45,805 bases of DNA from Lachnospiraceae bacterium (lineage in GTDB: Bacteria > Bacillota > Clostridia > Lachnospirales > Lachnospiraceae), in contig JAJBTQ010000032.1 in NCBI GenBank assembly GCA_020860755.1, forward strand, positions 17,406-63,210, read 5' to 3'. The notes under the pieces are model-generated. The model saw nothing but the letters and a program-made list of their open reading frames with translations, was not told where the DNA came from and ran no database searches. A program made the position numbers and the translations under genes. Every line of letters starts with the position of its first letter. Within the stretch, counting starts at the first letter, position 1. This document shows positions 22,184 to 30,398 of this stretch, one piece after another.

Positions 22184-24715
22184 ATGTTAGAACGGTTGCG
22201 GTCATTTTTTAAAAAATTGTTCGGCAATTCCGGCGGGGGAGCGTCGGATAAGACCGATATAAATATGGACAATACGGAGGCATTTTTGACTCCTGAGGAG
22301 GCGGTGGATGATCTCACCACGTCCGAGGACGCGGGAGAATTTATCCTGCCGGAAGAGGTCGAGACCGAGATCCAAAAGGAAGCGTCTAAAAAGAAGAAAA
22401 AAAGCGGTTCGAAAAAATCGTCTGAAACAGGCTCCGATGCGGAAGCCTCCGGCGCGGAAGGTTCCGACAGAAAGGATCACGACGAGAAGGCGGCTCCCGG
22501 GAAAGAAGGTTCCGATCAGAGGAATTCCGACAAAAAGGACTCTGACAAGAAGAGTTCCGATAAGAAGAAGTCTGATAAGAAGTCTGATAAAAAGGAATCC
22601 GGCAAGAAGAGCTCCGACAAGAAGTCCGATAAGGACAAATCCGACAAGGACAAAACGCCGTCAGCAGAGAAGTTTAAAAATCGGCTCTACTCCTGCTACG
22701 ACAACCGGGAATTGTCGTGGCTTAAGTTTAACACGAGAGTGCTGGAGGAGGCGGAGGATACAGGGAATCCTCTGGGTGAGCGCCTGTCGTTCGCCTCTGT
22801 CTTTCAGACAAATCTGGACGAATTTTTCCGTGTCCGGGTCGGCTCACTCTATGATCAGATGCTGGTCTCGGAGGAGATCCGGGACAACAAGACCAATATG
22901 ACCTGCCGGGAGCAGATCTCCGCTATCTGCCAGCAGACCCGTCTGCTGACCCAGCGCAGAGACGCCGATTACGACGATTTAAAGGACGAGCTTCGGGAAT
23001 ACGGTGTGGAGATCATGGAACTGCCGGAACTTGACGAACAGGATATTGAATTTCTGGACGCCTACTTTGAAAATGCGGTGTATCCTCTTTTAGCTCCGCA
23101 GATCGTAGGGAAAAAGCAGCCGTTTCCGTTTTTGAACAACCGGGAGATCTATGTGGTGGCTGTTCTTGAGAAAAAGGACAAGGAGAGCCTGGGGATCATC
23201 CCGTGCAGCACGGATGTTCTCCCGCGTCTGATCCGCATCCCCACACATAAAAACAGATATGTCCTTTTGGAGGATCTCATCCTCCGGTATGCGGACAACG
23301 TGTTTGACCAGTATACTGTGCTCAGCAAATCTCAGATCCGGATCCTCCGCAACGCGGACATCGATCCGGATGAAGACATGTACGACGATGACGCGGATTT
23401 CCGCAAGATTATGGAACAGCTGGTCAGTCGGAGGAGGAGGCTGTCTCCGATCAAGCTGGAATATACGGGCGCTTTGGACGAGGCGGTCTTATCCCGCATG
23501 TGCTCACAGTTAAAGATAAAGAAAAAGTATGTGTTCCACTGCAACTCTCCGCAGGATCTGTCCTTCTTCGATGAGATCCGGGATCTGCTGCGCGGGGAAA
23601 AAGATCTGTTTTTCGAAAGGGTCACTCCCCAAATCCCCCAAGACATCGATCCGAAAGAGAGTATTTTGGATCAGATCCGCGAGAGGGACCGCTTTTTGTT
23701 CTTCCCCTATGACAGCATGGATCCGTTCCTTAAAATGCTGTTGGAGGCCGCCGACAATCCGGATGTGGTGTCGGTGAAAGTGACGCTCTATCGCATGGCG
23801 CCCCACAGCAAGGTGGTGGAGGCGTTGATGCGCGCGGCGGAACAGGGCAAGGAAGTGGATGTCCTGGTGGAGCTTCGGGCACGCTTCGACGAAGAGAGCA
23901 ATATCGACTGGTCCAGACGTCTCGAGGAGGCCGGCTGCCGCATCCTGTACGGGCTGGACAACTTAAAGGTTCACTCGAAGATCTGTCTCGTCACGACCCG
24001 CAGGGAGGGACGCATTTTCTACTATACCCAGATCGGAACAGGAAACTACAATGAGGACACCGCGCTGCTGTATACGGACTTCTCCCTGCTCACTGCGGAT
24101 CAGGAGATCGGGGCGGAGGTAAGCGATGTCTTTACGAAGCTGTATCTCGGCGAGGTAGTAGAGGAGAGCCGGCAGCTGCTCGTCGCACCGAAGTGCTTCA
24201 GCCTGCCGATCCAGGAAAAGATCGATGCTCAGATCGCTCTGGCGAGGGATGGGAAGCCCGCCTATATAGGAGCTAAGATGAACTCTCTTACGGACAAGCC
24301 GCTCATCGAGAAGCTGATCGAAGCGTCCATGGCCGGCGTGAAGATCGAACTGATCGTCCGCGGCGCCTGCTGTCTCATTGCAGGGGTGCCGGGGCTGACG
24401 GACAACATCAAGATCCGGAGCATCGTGGGGCGCTATCTGGAGCATTCCCGCTTCTATATCTTTGGAGCAGAGGATCCGGAAGTGTACATCTCTTCCGCCG
24501 ACTTTATGACCCGGAACACGACCCACCGCGTGGAGGTGGCTGCCCCGGTGTTTGACGAGGAGATAAAGGCGCAGCTGCTCCACATCTTTGATACACTTAT
24601 GAAAGACAATGTAAAGGCGCGGATGCAGCTGGCAGACGGCCGATACGTACACGTGGTAACGGGAGCAGACTCCATATCCGCGCAGTCCTGTTTCTGGTCG
24701 CAGGAATACAGATAG
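22184..24715 (+). CDS. ppk1: Polyphosphate kinase 1 with Lys/Ser/Asp-rich N-terminal extension
   Basis: PPK1 reversibly polymerises the gamma phosphate of ATP into polyphosphate. From about residue 168 this 843-residue protein is a full PPK1: YDNRELSWLKFNTRVLEEA opens the N domain, NLKVHSKICLVTTRREG holds the autophosphorylated His, TQIGTGNYNEDTA follows, and NTTHRVEVAAPVFD lies near the end. The first 165 residues are extra: a short amphipathic start (MLERLRSFFKKLFG), an acidic part, then about 95 residues nearly all Lys, Ser, Asp, Glu and Gly with repeated SDKK. The ATG at 22184 is fixed by AGGAGG 5 bases before. The CPBP gene follows after 4 bp. Confidence 0.93.
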   Translation: MLERLRSFFKKLFGNSGGGASDKTDINMDNTEAFLTPEEAVDDLTTSEDAGEFILPEEVETEIQKEASKKKKKSGSKKSSETGSDAEASGAEGSDRKDHDEKAAPGKEGSDQRNSDKKDSDKKSSDKKKSDKKSDKKESGKKSSDKKSDKDKSDKDKTPSAEKFKNRLYSCYDNRELSWLKFNTRVLEEAEDTGNPLGERLSFASVFQTNLDEFFRVRVGSLYDQMLVSEEIRDNKTNMTCREQISAICQQTRLLTQRRDADYDDLKDELREYGVEIMELPELDEQDIEFLDAYFENAVYPLLAPQIVGKKQPFPFLNNREIYVVAVLEKKDKESLGIIPCSTDVLPRLIRIPTHKNRYVLLEDLILRYADNVFDQYTVLSKSQIRILRNADIDPDEDMYDDDADFRKIMEQLVSRRRRLSPIKLEYTGALDEAVLSRMCSQLKIKKKYVFHCNSPQDLSFFDEIRDLLRGEKDLFFERVTPQIPQDIDPKESILDQIRERDRFLFFPYDSMDPFLKMLLEAADNPDVVSVKVTLYRMAPHSKVVEALMRAAEQGKEVDVLVELRARFDEESNIDWSRRLEEAGCRILYGLDNLKVHSKICLVTTRREGRIFYYTQIGTGNYNEDTALLYTDFSLLTADQEIGAEVSDVFTKLYLGEVVEESRQLLVAPKCFSLPIQEKIDAQIALARDGKPAYIGAKMNSLTDKPLIEKLIEASMAGVKIELIVRGACCLIAGVPGLTDNIKIRSIVGRYLEHSRFYIFGAEDPEVYISSADFMTRNTTHRVEVAAPVFDEEIKAQLLHIFDTLMKDNVKARMQLADGRYVHVVTGADSISAQSCFWSQEYR

Positions 24716-24719
24716 CACT

Positions 24720-25682
24720 ATGAACAAGCGTAAATTTTTCTCAACCGTAGGCTTGTCCTACTTTTTTATGATCGTTGTGACCCTTGGGATCGAAGTCGTG
24801 ATCGACCTGATCGTGGCGGCTGTCGCGCCCTGGGTCGTGTACCGCTATCCCTCGCTGATCTGGGTCATCAGCTTCCTCCCCCAGTACTGTGTCGCCATGC
24901 CGGTCTGTATCCTGATCCTGCGGCGTCTTCCCGCCATGAAGCTGCACGAGAATCGTCTCGAAGCGGGAAACTGGTTCCGGGCACTGTGCATTGCCCTGTT
25001 TCTTATGGAAGTGGGAAATTTGATCGGGAATCTTTTGTGTGAGCTGATCAGCCGCGTTTCCCCGCTGGAGCTCAGTTCCGATCTCTCGGATATGATGTCA
25101 ACGGGCAGCTTAGGCATCGTGTTTCTCTTTACGGTGGTCATCGGACCGATCATGGAAGAACTCGTCTTTCGCAAGGTACTCATCGATCGGACCATCGTGT
25201 TCGGAGACCGCACGGCCATCCTCGTGTCGGGTCTGCTCTTTGGGCTGGTCCACGGCAACCTCTATCAGTTTTTCTACGCATTCTTCCTGGGATGTCTGTT
25301 TGCCTATATCTATATCCGCACCGGTAGGATCCGTAATACGATCTCGTTCCACATGGTGGTCAACTTTCTGGGCGGATTTGTCGGAACCGTCCTGGCAAAA
25401 CAGCTTAGCACTCTACAAGACTCCGCCAGTGCGTCCGGAAATCTCCCTGTCATGATGAGCCGCCTTGTCGGTCTGTTCGGGCTCGCCGGACTCGAGCTAT
25501 TGACACTGGCTCTGGCGATCGTGGGGCTCGTCTTTTTCTGCATTTCTCTGCGAAGGACAACCCTGTTGTCCGGAGAATATGAGATGTCGGCGAAAAAAAC
25601 CGCCAACGTACTCTTCGGAAACGTCGGGATGATCCTGTTTTTGATTGTGATCGGAATCACATTTGTCTTTAGTATGATATAA
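24720..25682 (+). CDS. CPBP family intramembrane metalloprotease
   Basis: This 320-residue protein has about eight transmembrane segments and the full set of CPBP (Abi/Rce1-like) motifs: Glu146-Glu147-x3-Arg151 (EELVFR), Phe174-x3-His178 (FGLVH) and His211-x3-Asn215 (HMVVN). It is probably an intramembrane glutamyl protease; in bacteria relatives serve in bacteriocin self-immunity or membrane protein processing, but the substrate is unknown. The start lies 4 bp after ppk1 and no clear ribosome binding site of its own is seen apart from ppk1 codons, so translation is probably coupled. A terminator follows directly. Confidence 0.88.
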   Translation: MNKRKFFSTVGLSYFFMIVVTLGIEVVIDLIVAAVAPWVVYRYPSLIWVISFLPQYCVAMPVCILILRRLPAMKLHENRLEAGNWFRALCIALFLMEVGNLIGNLLCELISRVSPLELSSDLSDMMSTGSLGIVFLFTVVIGPIMEELVFRKVLIDRTIVFGDRTAILVSGLLFGLVHGNLYQFFYAFFLGCLFAYIYIRTGRIRNTISFHMVVNFLGGFVGTVLAKQLSTLQDSASASGNLPVMMSRLVGLFGLAGLELLTLALAIVGLVFFCISLRRTTLLSGEYEMSAKKTANVLFGNVGMILFLIVIGITFVFSMI

Positions 25683-25684
25683 AA

Positions 25685-25716
25685 AAGATCGCCCCACCAT
25701 TCGGTGAGACGATCTT
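25685..25716. terminator. Terminator of the ppk1-CPBP operon
   Basis: AAGATCG (25685-25691) pairs with CGATCTT (25710-25716) around an inner CACC/GGTG stem, with flanking A and T tracts. It lies between convergent operons and may serve both. Confidence 0.8.
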
Positions 25717-25748
25717 ATTTGTATGTAGCGTATACTCTATTCGAGGCA

Positions 25749-25958
25749 TTACTTGCCCCCACAGGGGTGCGAACACTCGCCGCAGCGCCCGTCACAGCCA
25801 TCGTGGCCCTTCTTCTTGTCGTATGCGGCACATTCAGCACATCCTGCACAGCCGGCACAGCCCAGCTTTCCCGTATGGTTGGCGGCGTTTCTGACGATAT
25901 ACCACACGTCCAACCCGATTAATCCAAATACAATGATCGCTATAATGACTGTTGCCAT
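25749..25958 (-). CDS. FeoB-associated Cys-rich membrane protein
   Basis: This 69-residue protein has one N-terminal transmembrane helix (about 2-22) followed by a soluble tail with nine Cys, in the runs GCAGCAGCAECAAY and GCDGRCGECSHPCGG. It fits the FeoB-associated Cys-rich membrane protein family (PF12669). It lies 102 bp behind feoB on the same strand, where family members normally occur. A role in handing Fe2+ to or from FeoB is plausible but unproven. Confidence 0.88.
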   Translation of the reverse strand: MATVIIAIIVFGLIGLDVWYIVRNAANHTGKLGCAGCAGCAECAAYDKKKGHDGCDGRCGECSHPCGGK

Positions 25959-26039
25959 GACTGCCTCCTGTTATCCTGCGAAGATTTTATGTTAAGAGGA
26001 GTATACTACTTTTTTCATCATAAAGTCCAGCATAACTTT

Positions 26040-26073
26040 GTTAAGCTGTGACTACTTCTGTTAAGCTGTGACT
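26040..26073 (-). repeat. 20-bp tandem duplication across the feoB stop
   Basis: GTTAAGCTGTGACT occurs at 26040-26053 and 26060-26073. The second contains the last codons and stop of feoB, so the 3' end of the gene is repeated in its untranslated region. Confidence 0.85.
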
Positions 26074-28211
26074 TCCTTTCTCGCCTTTTCATACGGATTC
26101 CTGCGGACCAGCATGTAGACGTAGCACGCCAGCATGATCAGGGATACGATAAAGCCGACCGGATGAATATTTCCGGCAAACATGCATCCGATCTGATATA
26201 CGATGATGGATACGGTGTAGGCCAGGAAGCACTGGTAACCGACTGCCGCCCAGAACCACTTGGAACTGTTCATCTCTCTGCGGATCGCGCCCATGGCTGC
26301 GAAGCACGGAGCACACAGCAGGTTGAAGAGCATGAAGCTGTAGGCCGAAAGCGGTGTGTAAGCCGCTCTCACTGCGTTCCAGACTTCCACGCCGTCCTCT
26401 GCGACTTCCTCGAGACCGCCGTACAGGATACCGAAGGTACCGACGACATTCTCCTTTGCGATCAGGCCTGTGATGGAGGCGACTGTCGCTCGCCAGTTGC
26501 CGAATCCCGCCGGACGGAAGATGATACAGATCGCATTGCCGATCGCTGCCAGGACCGACTCGTCCGCGTCCTCCACTAATCCGAATCCGTGACCTGTCGC
26601 GCCGAATCCCTGCAGGAACCAGATCAATACGGTTGCGGCCAGGATGATCGTGCCGGCACGCTTGACGAAGGACCATCCTCTCTCCCATGTGGGACGGAGG
26701 ATCGCTCCGACCGTCGGAACGTGGTAAGCCGGAAGCTCCATGACAAACGGAGTCGGATCACCGGCAAACGGCCTGGTCTTCTTTAACATGATACCGGAGA
26801 TCACGATCGCCGCGATCCCGACAAAATAAGCGGAAACGGAAATTAACGTCTTATGCATCGGGAACAGGGCGCCCGCGATCAGCGCGATGATCGGCATCTT
26901 CGCGCCGCATGGGATAAAGGTCGTTGTCATGACCGTCATACGCCGGTCTTTTTCGCTCTCGATCGTACGGGAAGCCATGATGCCGGGAACGCCGCAGCCG
27001 GCGCCGATCAGCATCGGGATAAAGGACTTTCCGGAGAGACCGAATCTGCGGAAGATACGGTCCAGAACAAACGCGACACGTGCCATATATCCGATGTTCT
27101 CCAGAATGGACAGCATCAGGAACAGCAGGAACATCTGCGGCAGGAAGCCGATCACGGCTCCGACGCCGGCCAGAATTCCGTCGTTGACCAATCCGGTAAG
27201 CCAGGGCGCAGCGTTGACTGCTTCCATGCCGGACTGCACGGCTCCGATGATCCATTCCCCAAAGAGGACATCATTGACCCAGTCCACCAGGAAGGATCCA
27301 AGCGGGCCCATCGCGACCCAGAAGACACAGAACATGGCGCCTGCGAAGATTGGTAAGCCGAGAGCCCTGTTTGTTACGATCCGGTCGATCTTGTCGGAGA
27401 TCGTCAAGTCATGGAGGTTGGAAGCCTTGTGGACCGTGTTCTCACAGAGCTTGCTGATATAGGCGTATCTCTGGTTCGTGATGATGCTCTCGGAGTCATC
27501 GTCCATCTCGGCCTCACAGTCCGAGATATGCTGTTCTATATGATCCATCATCTCCTGCGAAAGGTTCAGATCTTCCTGTACCATGCGGTCACGCTCAAAC
27601 AACTTGATCGCATACCAGCGGAGATTTTCTTTGGACACTTTATCCTGAATGGTCTCCTCAATATGGGCGAGCGCATGCTCCACACTTCCGGTAAACACAT
27701 GCGGAGACTCGGGGGGAAGCTTGCTCTCCGCCTCCCTTAAGGCCTCTTCCGCCGCGTCAAATCCACCCTCGCCCTTTAAGGCACCGATCTCGATCACGGA
27801 GCAGTGCAGCTTGTCCGCGATCTGCTTTACCTCGATCGTATCGCCGTTCTTGCGGACTAAGTCCATCATGTTGACCGCGATGACAACCGGGATTTGTAAA
27901 TCCATCAGCTGAGTGGTCAGATATAAGTTTCGCTCAAAGTTTGTGCCATCCACAATGTTTAAGATGGCGTCCGGCCGTTCATTGACCAGATAGTTCCGGG
28001 ATACCACTTCCTCCTGCGTATACGGAGAGAGGGAATAGATACCCGGCAGATCCTGGATGATGACATCCTTATGTCCCTTTAATTTTCCTTCTTTTTTCTC
28101 GACGGTAACACCCGGCCAGTTGCCAACATACTGGGAACTGCCGGTCAGCTGGTTAAACAGGGTGGTTTTTCCGCTGTTCGGGTTGCCTGCGAGAGCGATC
28201 CTGATGCTCAT
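26061..28211 (-). CDS. feoB: Ferrous iron transport protein B
   Basis: FeoB is the GTP-gated inner membrane Fe2+ transporter. This 716-residue protein has an N-terminal G domain with GNPNSGKTT (9-17), DLPG (54-57) and NMMD (about 116-119), a helical GDI-like domain (about 170-270), then the membrane core with two Gate repeats, including GAGCGVPGIMASRTI and the later LCAPCFAAMGAIRREM with paired Cys. It is third in the feoA-feoA-feoB order, 41 bp after the second feoA. Control is probably by an iron-responsive repressor at the promoter near 28806. Confidence 0.97.
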   Translation of the reverse strand: MSIRIALAGNPNSGKTTLFNQLTGSSQYVGNWPGVTVEKKEGKLKGHKDVIIQDLPGIYSLSPYTQEEVVSRNYLVNERPDAILNIVDGTNFERNLYLTTQLMDLQIPVVIAVNMMDLVRKNGDTIEVKQIADKLHCSVIEIGALKGEGGFDAAEEALREAESKLPPESPHVFTGSVEHALAHIEETIQDKVSKENLRWYAIKLFERDRMVQEDLNLSQEMMDHIEQHISDCEAEMDDDSESIITNQRYAYISKLCENTVHKASNLHDLTISDKIDRIVTNRALGLPIFAGAMFCVFWVAMGPLGSFLVDWVNDVLFGEWIIGAVQSGMEAVNAAPWLTGLVNDGILAGVGAVIGFLPQMFLLFLMLSILENIGYMARVAFVLDRIFRRFGLSGKSFIPMLIGAGCGVPGIMASRTIESEKDRRMTVMTTTFIPCGAKMPIIALIAGALFPMHKTLISVSAYFVGIAAIVISGIMLKKTRPFAGDPTPFVMELPAYHVPTVGAILRPTWERGWSFVKRAGTIILAATVLIWFLQGFGATGHGFGLVEDADESVLAAIGNAICIIFRPAGFGNWRATVASITGLIAKENVVGTFGILYGGLEEVAEDGVEVWNAVRAAYTPLSAYSFMLFNLLCAPCFAAMGAIRREMNSSKWFWAAVGYQCFLAYTVSIIVYQIGCMFAGNIHPVGFIVSLIMLACYVYMLVRRNPYEKARKEVTA

Positions 28212-28252
28212 AACATATCTCCTTATTTGAAATCTTGATCGTATATGCTAAC

Positions 28253-28477
28253 TTATTCTTCCACTTCGATCAGCTCGGCATCTGCCTTTCGGATACTAAG
28301 CTCGTAGCCGCGCACATTCAGCTCAATGGGGTCACCCAAAGGAGCCACTTTTCGAACCTGCACTTCCACACCTTTCGTGATGCCCATATCCATGATCCGG
28401 CGCTTTGTCGGACCCTCACCGTGGAGACGCTTGACCACAGCCGTATCATTCTTCTGTAAATCCTTGATCGTTTTCAT
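28253..28477 (-). CDS. feoA: FeoA family protein (second copy)
   Basis: This 74-residue protein has the SH3-like FeoA fold: GEGPTKRRIMDMGITKGVEV is the conserved core, and GDPIELNVRGYELSIRKADA the C-terminal strands. FeoA proteins bind the cytoplasmic face of FeoB and are needed for iron uptake. It lies between another FeoA gene (17 bp upstream) and feoB. Tandem feoA genes are common in Clostridia. Confidence 0.92.
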   Translation of the reverse strand: MKTIKDLQKNDTAVVKRLHGEGPTKRRIMDMGITKGVEVQVRKVAPLGDPIELNVRGYELSIRKADAELIEVEE

Positions 28478-28494
28478 AAATACTCTCCCTTGCT

Positions 28495-28707
28495 TCAGAC
28501 CATGATCCGGTTCGCCATCGTGCAGTCTAAAGCCACACGACTGTCCTTTACCTGAATGATCAGATTGCCGTTCACTACATTCACAATCTTGATCGTCTCC
28601 TCCAGGACCAGGCCCATTTCAGCCAAATGCTGGCGGATCTCATCTTTTCCGGTAATTTTTTTGATCACAACAATTTCTCCGGCGTTTGCCATAGTTAACG
28701 GCACCAT
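28495..28707 (-). CDS. feoA: FeoA family protein (first copy)
   Basis: This 70-residue SH3-like protein heads the iron operon. The core reads QHLAEMGLVLEETIKIVNVV and ends DSRVALDCTMANRIMV. It is clearly diverged from the second FeoA, so the two probably have separate roles at FeoB. GGGAGGA is 8-9 bases before the ATG. Confidence 0.9.
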   Translation of the reverse strand: MVPLTMANAGEIVVIKKITGKDEIRQHLAEMGLVLEETIKIVNVVNGNLIIQVKDSRVALDCTMANRIMV

Positions 28708-28731
28708 TACTAAATCCTCCCGGTTCGCTTA

Positions 28732-28834
28732 CTTTAGTTAGAAGCAAACAATCATGCTTATATTTCACTACAAATTGTTAGGTCTGTCTAACTTTGTACG
28801 CAAAAAGTTTAACACTGCTAACTAAAGTTGTCAA
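28732..28834 (-). promoter_or_regulatory. feo promoter with three TTAG/CTAA operator-like sites
   Basis: On the minus strand TTGACA (28829-28834) and TAAACT (28806-28811) are 17 bp apart, with CTTTAGTTAG (plus 28818-28827) in the spacer. GTTAG-N6-CTAAC lies at 28777-28792, and an inverted copy CTTTAGTTAG at 28732-28741. The TTAG...CTAA pattern resembles DtxR/IdeR-type iron boxes; the regulator itself is not in the window. Confidence 0.6.
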
Positions 28835-28868
28835 GCGTTTACTCCGGAAAACCGGAAAAAAGCAAGAA

Positions 28869-28899
28869 AAGGGAAAGCCTTTGTTTTCGGCTTTCCCTT
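28869..28899 (-). terminator. Terminator of the trkA-trkH-pdx-radical SAM run
   Basis: A perfect 11-bp stem, AAGGGAAAGCC (28869-28879) with GGCTTTCCCTT (28889-28899), is followed on the minus strand by TTCTTGCTTTTTT. Confidence 0.85.
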
Positions 28900-28927
28900 C
28901 GATCTCATCAAAATTTTTTGTTCCGTA

Positions 28928-29530
28928 TCATCCCACCCACGTTCGGATGCGGTAGTCCGCACCGATCTCGTCGCAGATTTTTCGGCACTCCTCCTCTTCC
29001 GCGCGGGTGATCGTCGTCTCCACCGTGGTCATAACGACCTGGGACACATGCTGTGTGCAGCGCTTCGCAAAATCCAGCACCGCGTCAAACGAGTTCTCCC
29101 CGAACCTGCTGCGCGTCAGCTCATAGTAGCTCGCCGCGTTCGGTGTATTTAAGCTGATCGAGACGGCGTCGATCAGACCCTCAAACTCCGGCGTGATATC
29201 CCGCTCCCAGATCAGATTCCCAAGACCGTTCGTATTAAGCCTCACCGGCATCCGGTAAGTCTCCTTCACATACTCCGCCACCGCGAGAAGAACCGGGAGC
29301 GCTTCCGTCGGCTCTCCGAAGCCGCAGAAGACAACCTCCTCGTACTCGTCCATGTCAAACTTGTCAAACTCTGCGATCACTTCCTCCACCGAGGGCTCGT
29401 GCTCCAGCCACAGGCTGTCCGACTCCCCGACCCGGTCAATCGTCTGCCGCAGACAGAAAGTGCACGCGCACGGGCACCTGTTGGTAAGATTGACGTATAA
29501 ATTATTATGTACCTTATATAAAATCTCCAT
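28928..29530 (-). CDS. Radical SAM protein, TatD-linked type
   Basis: This 200-residue protein is a short radical SAM enzyme. The 4Fe-4S ligands are in NRCPCACTFC (C-x3-C-x2-C), preceded by NNLYVNLTNRC, which is typical of the small TatD-linked group (TIGR04038-like). CGFGEPTEA is the SAM-binding GGE-like motif. The reaction is unknown and there is no TatD nuclease gene here. ATG 29530 is chosen because AAGAAGGA precedes it and the family begins at this point; 36 codons of open frame upstream belong to the kinase gene region. It lies 26 bp after the pyridoxamine kinase gene. Confidence 0.83.
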   Translation of the reverse strand: MEILYKVHNNLYVNLTNRCPCACTFCLRQTIDRVGESDSLWLEHEPSVEEVIAEFDKFDMDEYEEVVFCGFGEPTEALPVLLAVAEYVKETYRMPVRLNTNGLGNLIWERDITPEFEGLIDAVSISLNTPNAASYYELTRSRFGENSFDAVLDFAKRCTQHVSQVVMTTVETTITRAEEEECRKICDEIGADYRIRTWVG

Positions 29531-29556
29531 ACAAGTAAATCCTTCTTCAAGCAGCT

Positions 29557-30387
29557 CTATAATAACCGTGAGAGGTGCTCTTCGAAGCAGACCCCATCCG
29601 TGAGCGGAATCTCCTTCTCGATCGAGCTTACGATACACTTCTTTAAAAACAGTGATGCCTTCCGCACCGAATCCTCAAACGGAACCCCGTTGACCGCATC
29701 CGCCGCGAGGATCGCCGCGAAGATGTCTCCGGTCCCGGAGCGGGAAGTCCCGATCTGATGCGTGCGCCGGATCTTTACAGGCTTGTCTGTCTCATAACAC
29801 AGGTTTGCCAAAAAGCTGCCCTGCGGGATCCCGGTCACCGCGATCTTATCCGGTCCCATGCCGGAGAGCTTCTCTGCCATCTCCGTGATCTCCGCAACCT
29901 TCCACTTCTCCTTGTAGGGCGTGTCTGTCAGCATGCAGGCCTCCGTCAGGTTCGGGGTCAGGATATCCGCATACTGTACGAGATCCTTCATCTTTTGGCA
30001 CATTTCCAACGTATATGTGGGATAGAGCTTTCCATAGTCGCCCATGACCGGATCAATGAGAACGATCGTGTCCTCTTCCGTAAAGTCCCGCAGAAATTTT
30101 TCCACGATCGCGATCTGGTCCACCGAGCCCAAAAAGCCGGTACAGATCCCGTCGAAGTGCAGATCCAGCTTCTTCCATTCGTCCACATAGTCCTGCATCC
30201 GCGAGGTGTAGTCCTCAAAGAAATAACTTTCAAACCCGGTATGGTTCGACAGGATGGATGTGGGGACCGGACAGCACTGGATCTTCATGACCGAGATGAT
30301 CGGCAGCGCTACGGCGATGGAGCACCGTCCAAATCCGGACAGGTCGTTGATAAGCGCTATCTTTTTCTGATTGTTGTGTGAATCCAT
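29557..30387 (-). CDS. Pyridoxamine kinase
   Basis: This 276-residue ribokinase-fold protein phosphorylates pyridoxal, pyridoxine or pyridoxamine in vitamin B6 salvage. Visible blocks are INDLSGFGRCSIAVALPIIS at the N-terminus, VLIDPVMGDYGKLY in the middle, LTPNLTEACMLT, and the anion-hole motif GTSRSGTGDIFAA with the catalytic Asp. ATG 30387 is chosen over one 18 codons upstream that would overlap trkH, because AGGGG lies 8 bases before it. It starts 11 bp after trkH, so the two are cotranscribed. Confidence 0.92.
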   Translation of the reverse strand: MDSHNNQKKIALINDLSGFGRCSIAVALPIISVMKIQCCPVPTSILSNHTGFESYFFEDYTSRMQDYVDEWKKLDLHFDGICTGFLGSVDQIAIVEKFLRDFTEEDTIVLIDPVMGDYGKLYPTYTLEMCQKMKDLVQYADILTPNLTEACMLTDTPYKEKWKVAEITEMAEKLSGMGPDKIAVTGIPQGSFLANLCYETDKPVKIRRTHQIGTSRSGTGDIFAAILAADAVNGVPFEDSVRKASLFLKKCIVSSIEKEIPLTDGVCFEEHLSRLL

Positions 30388-30398
30388 AGACAGTTCCC

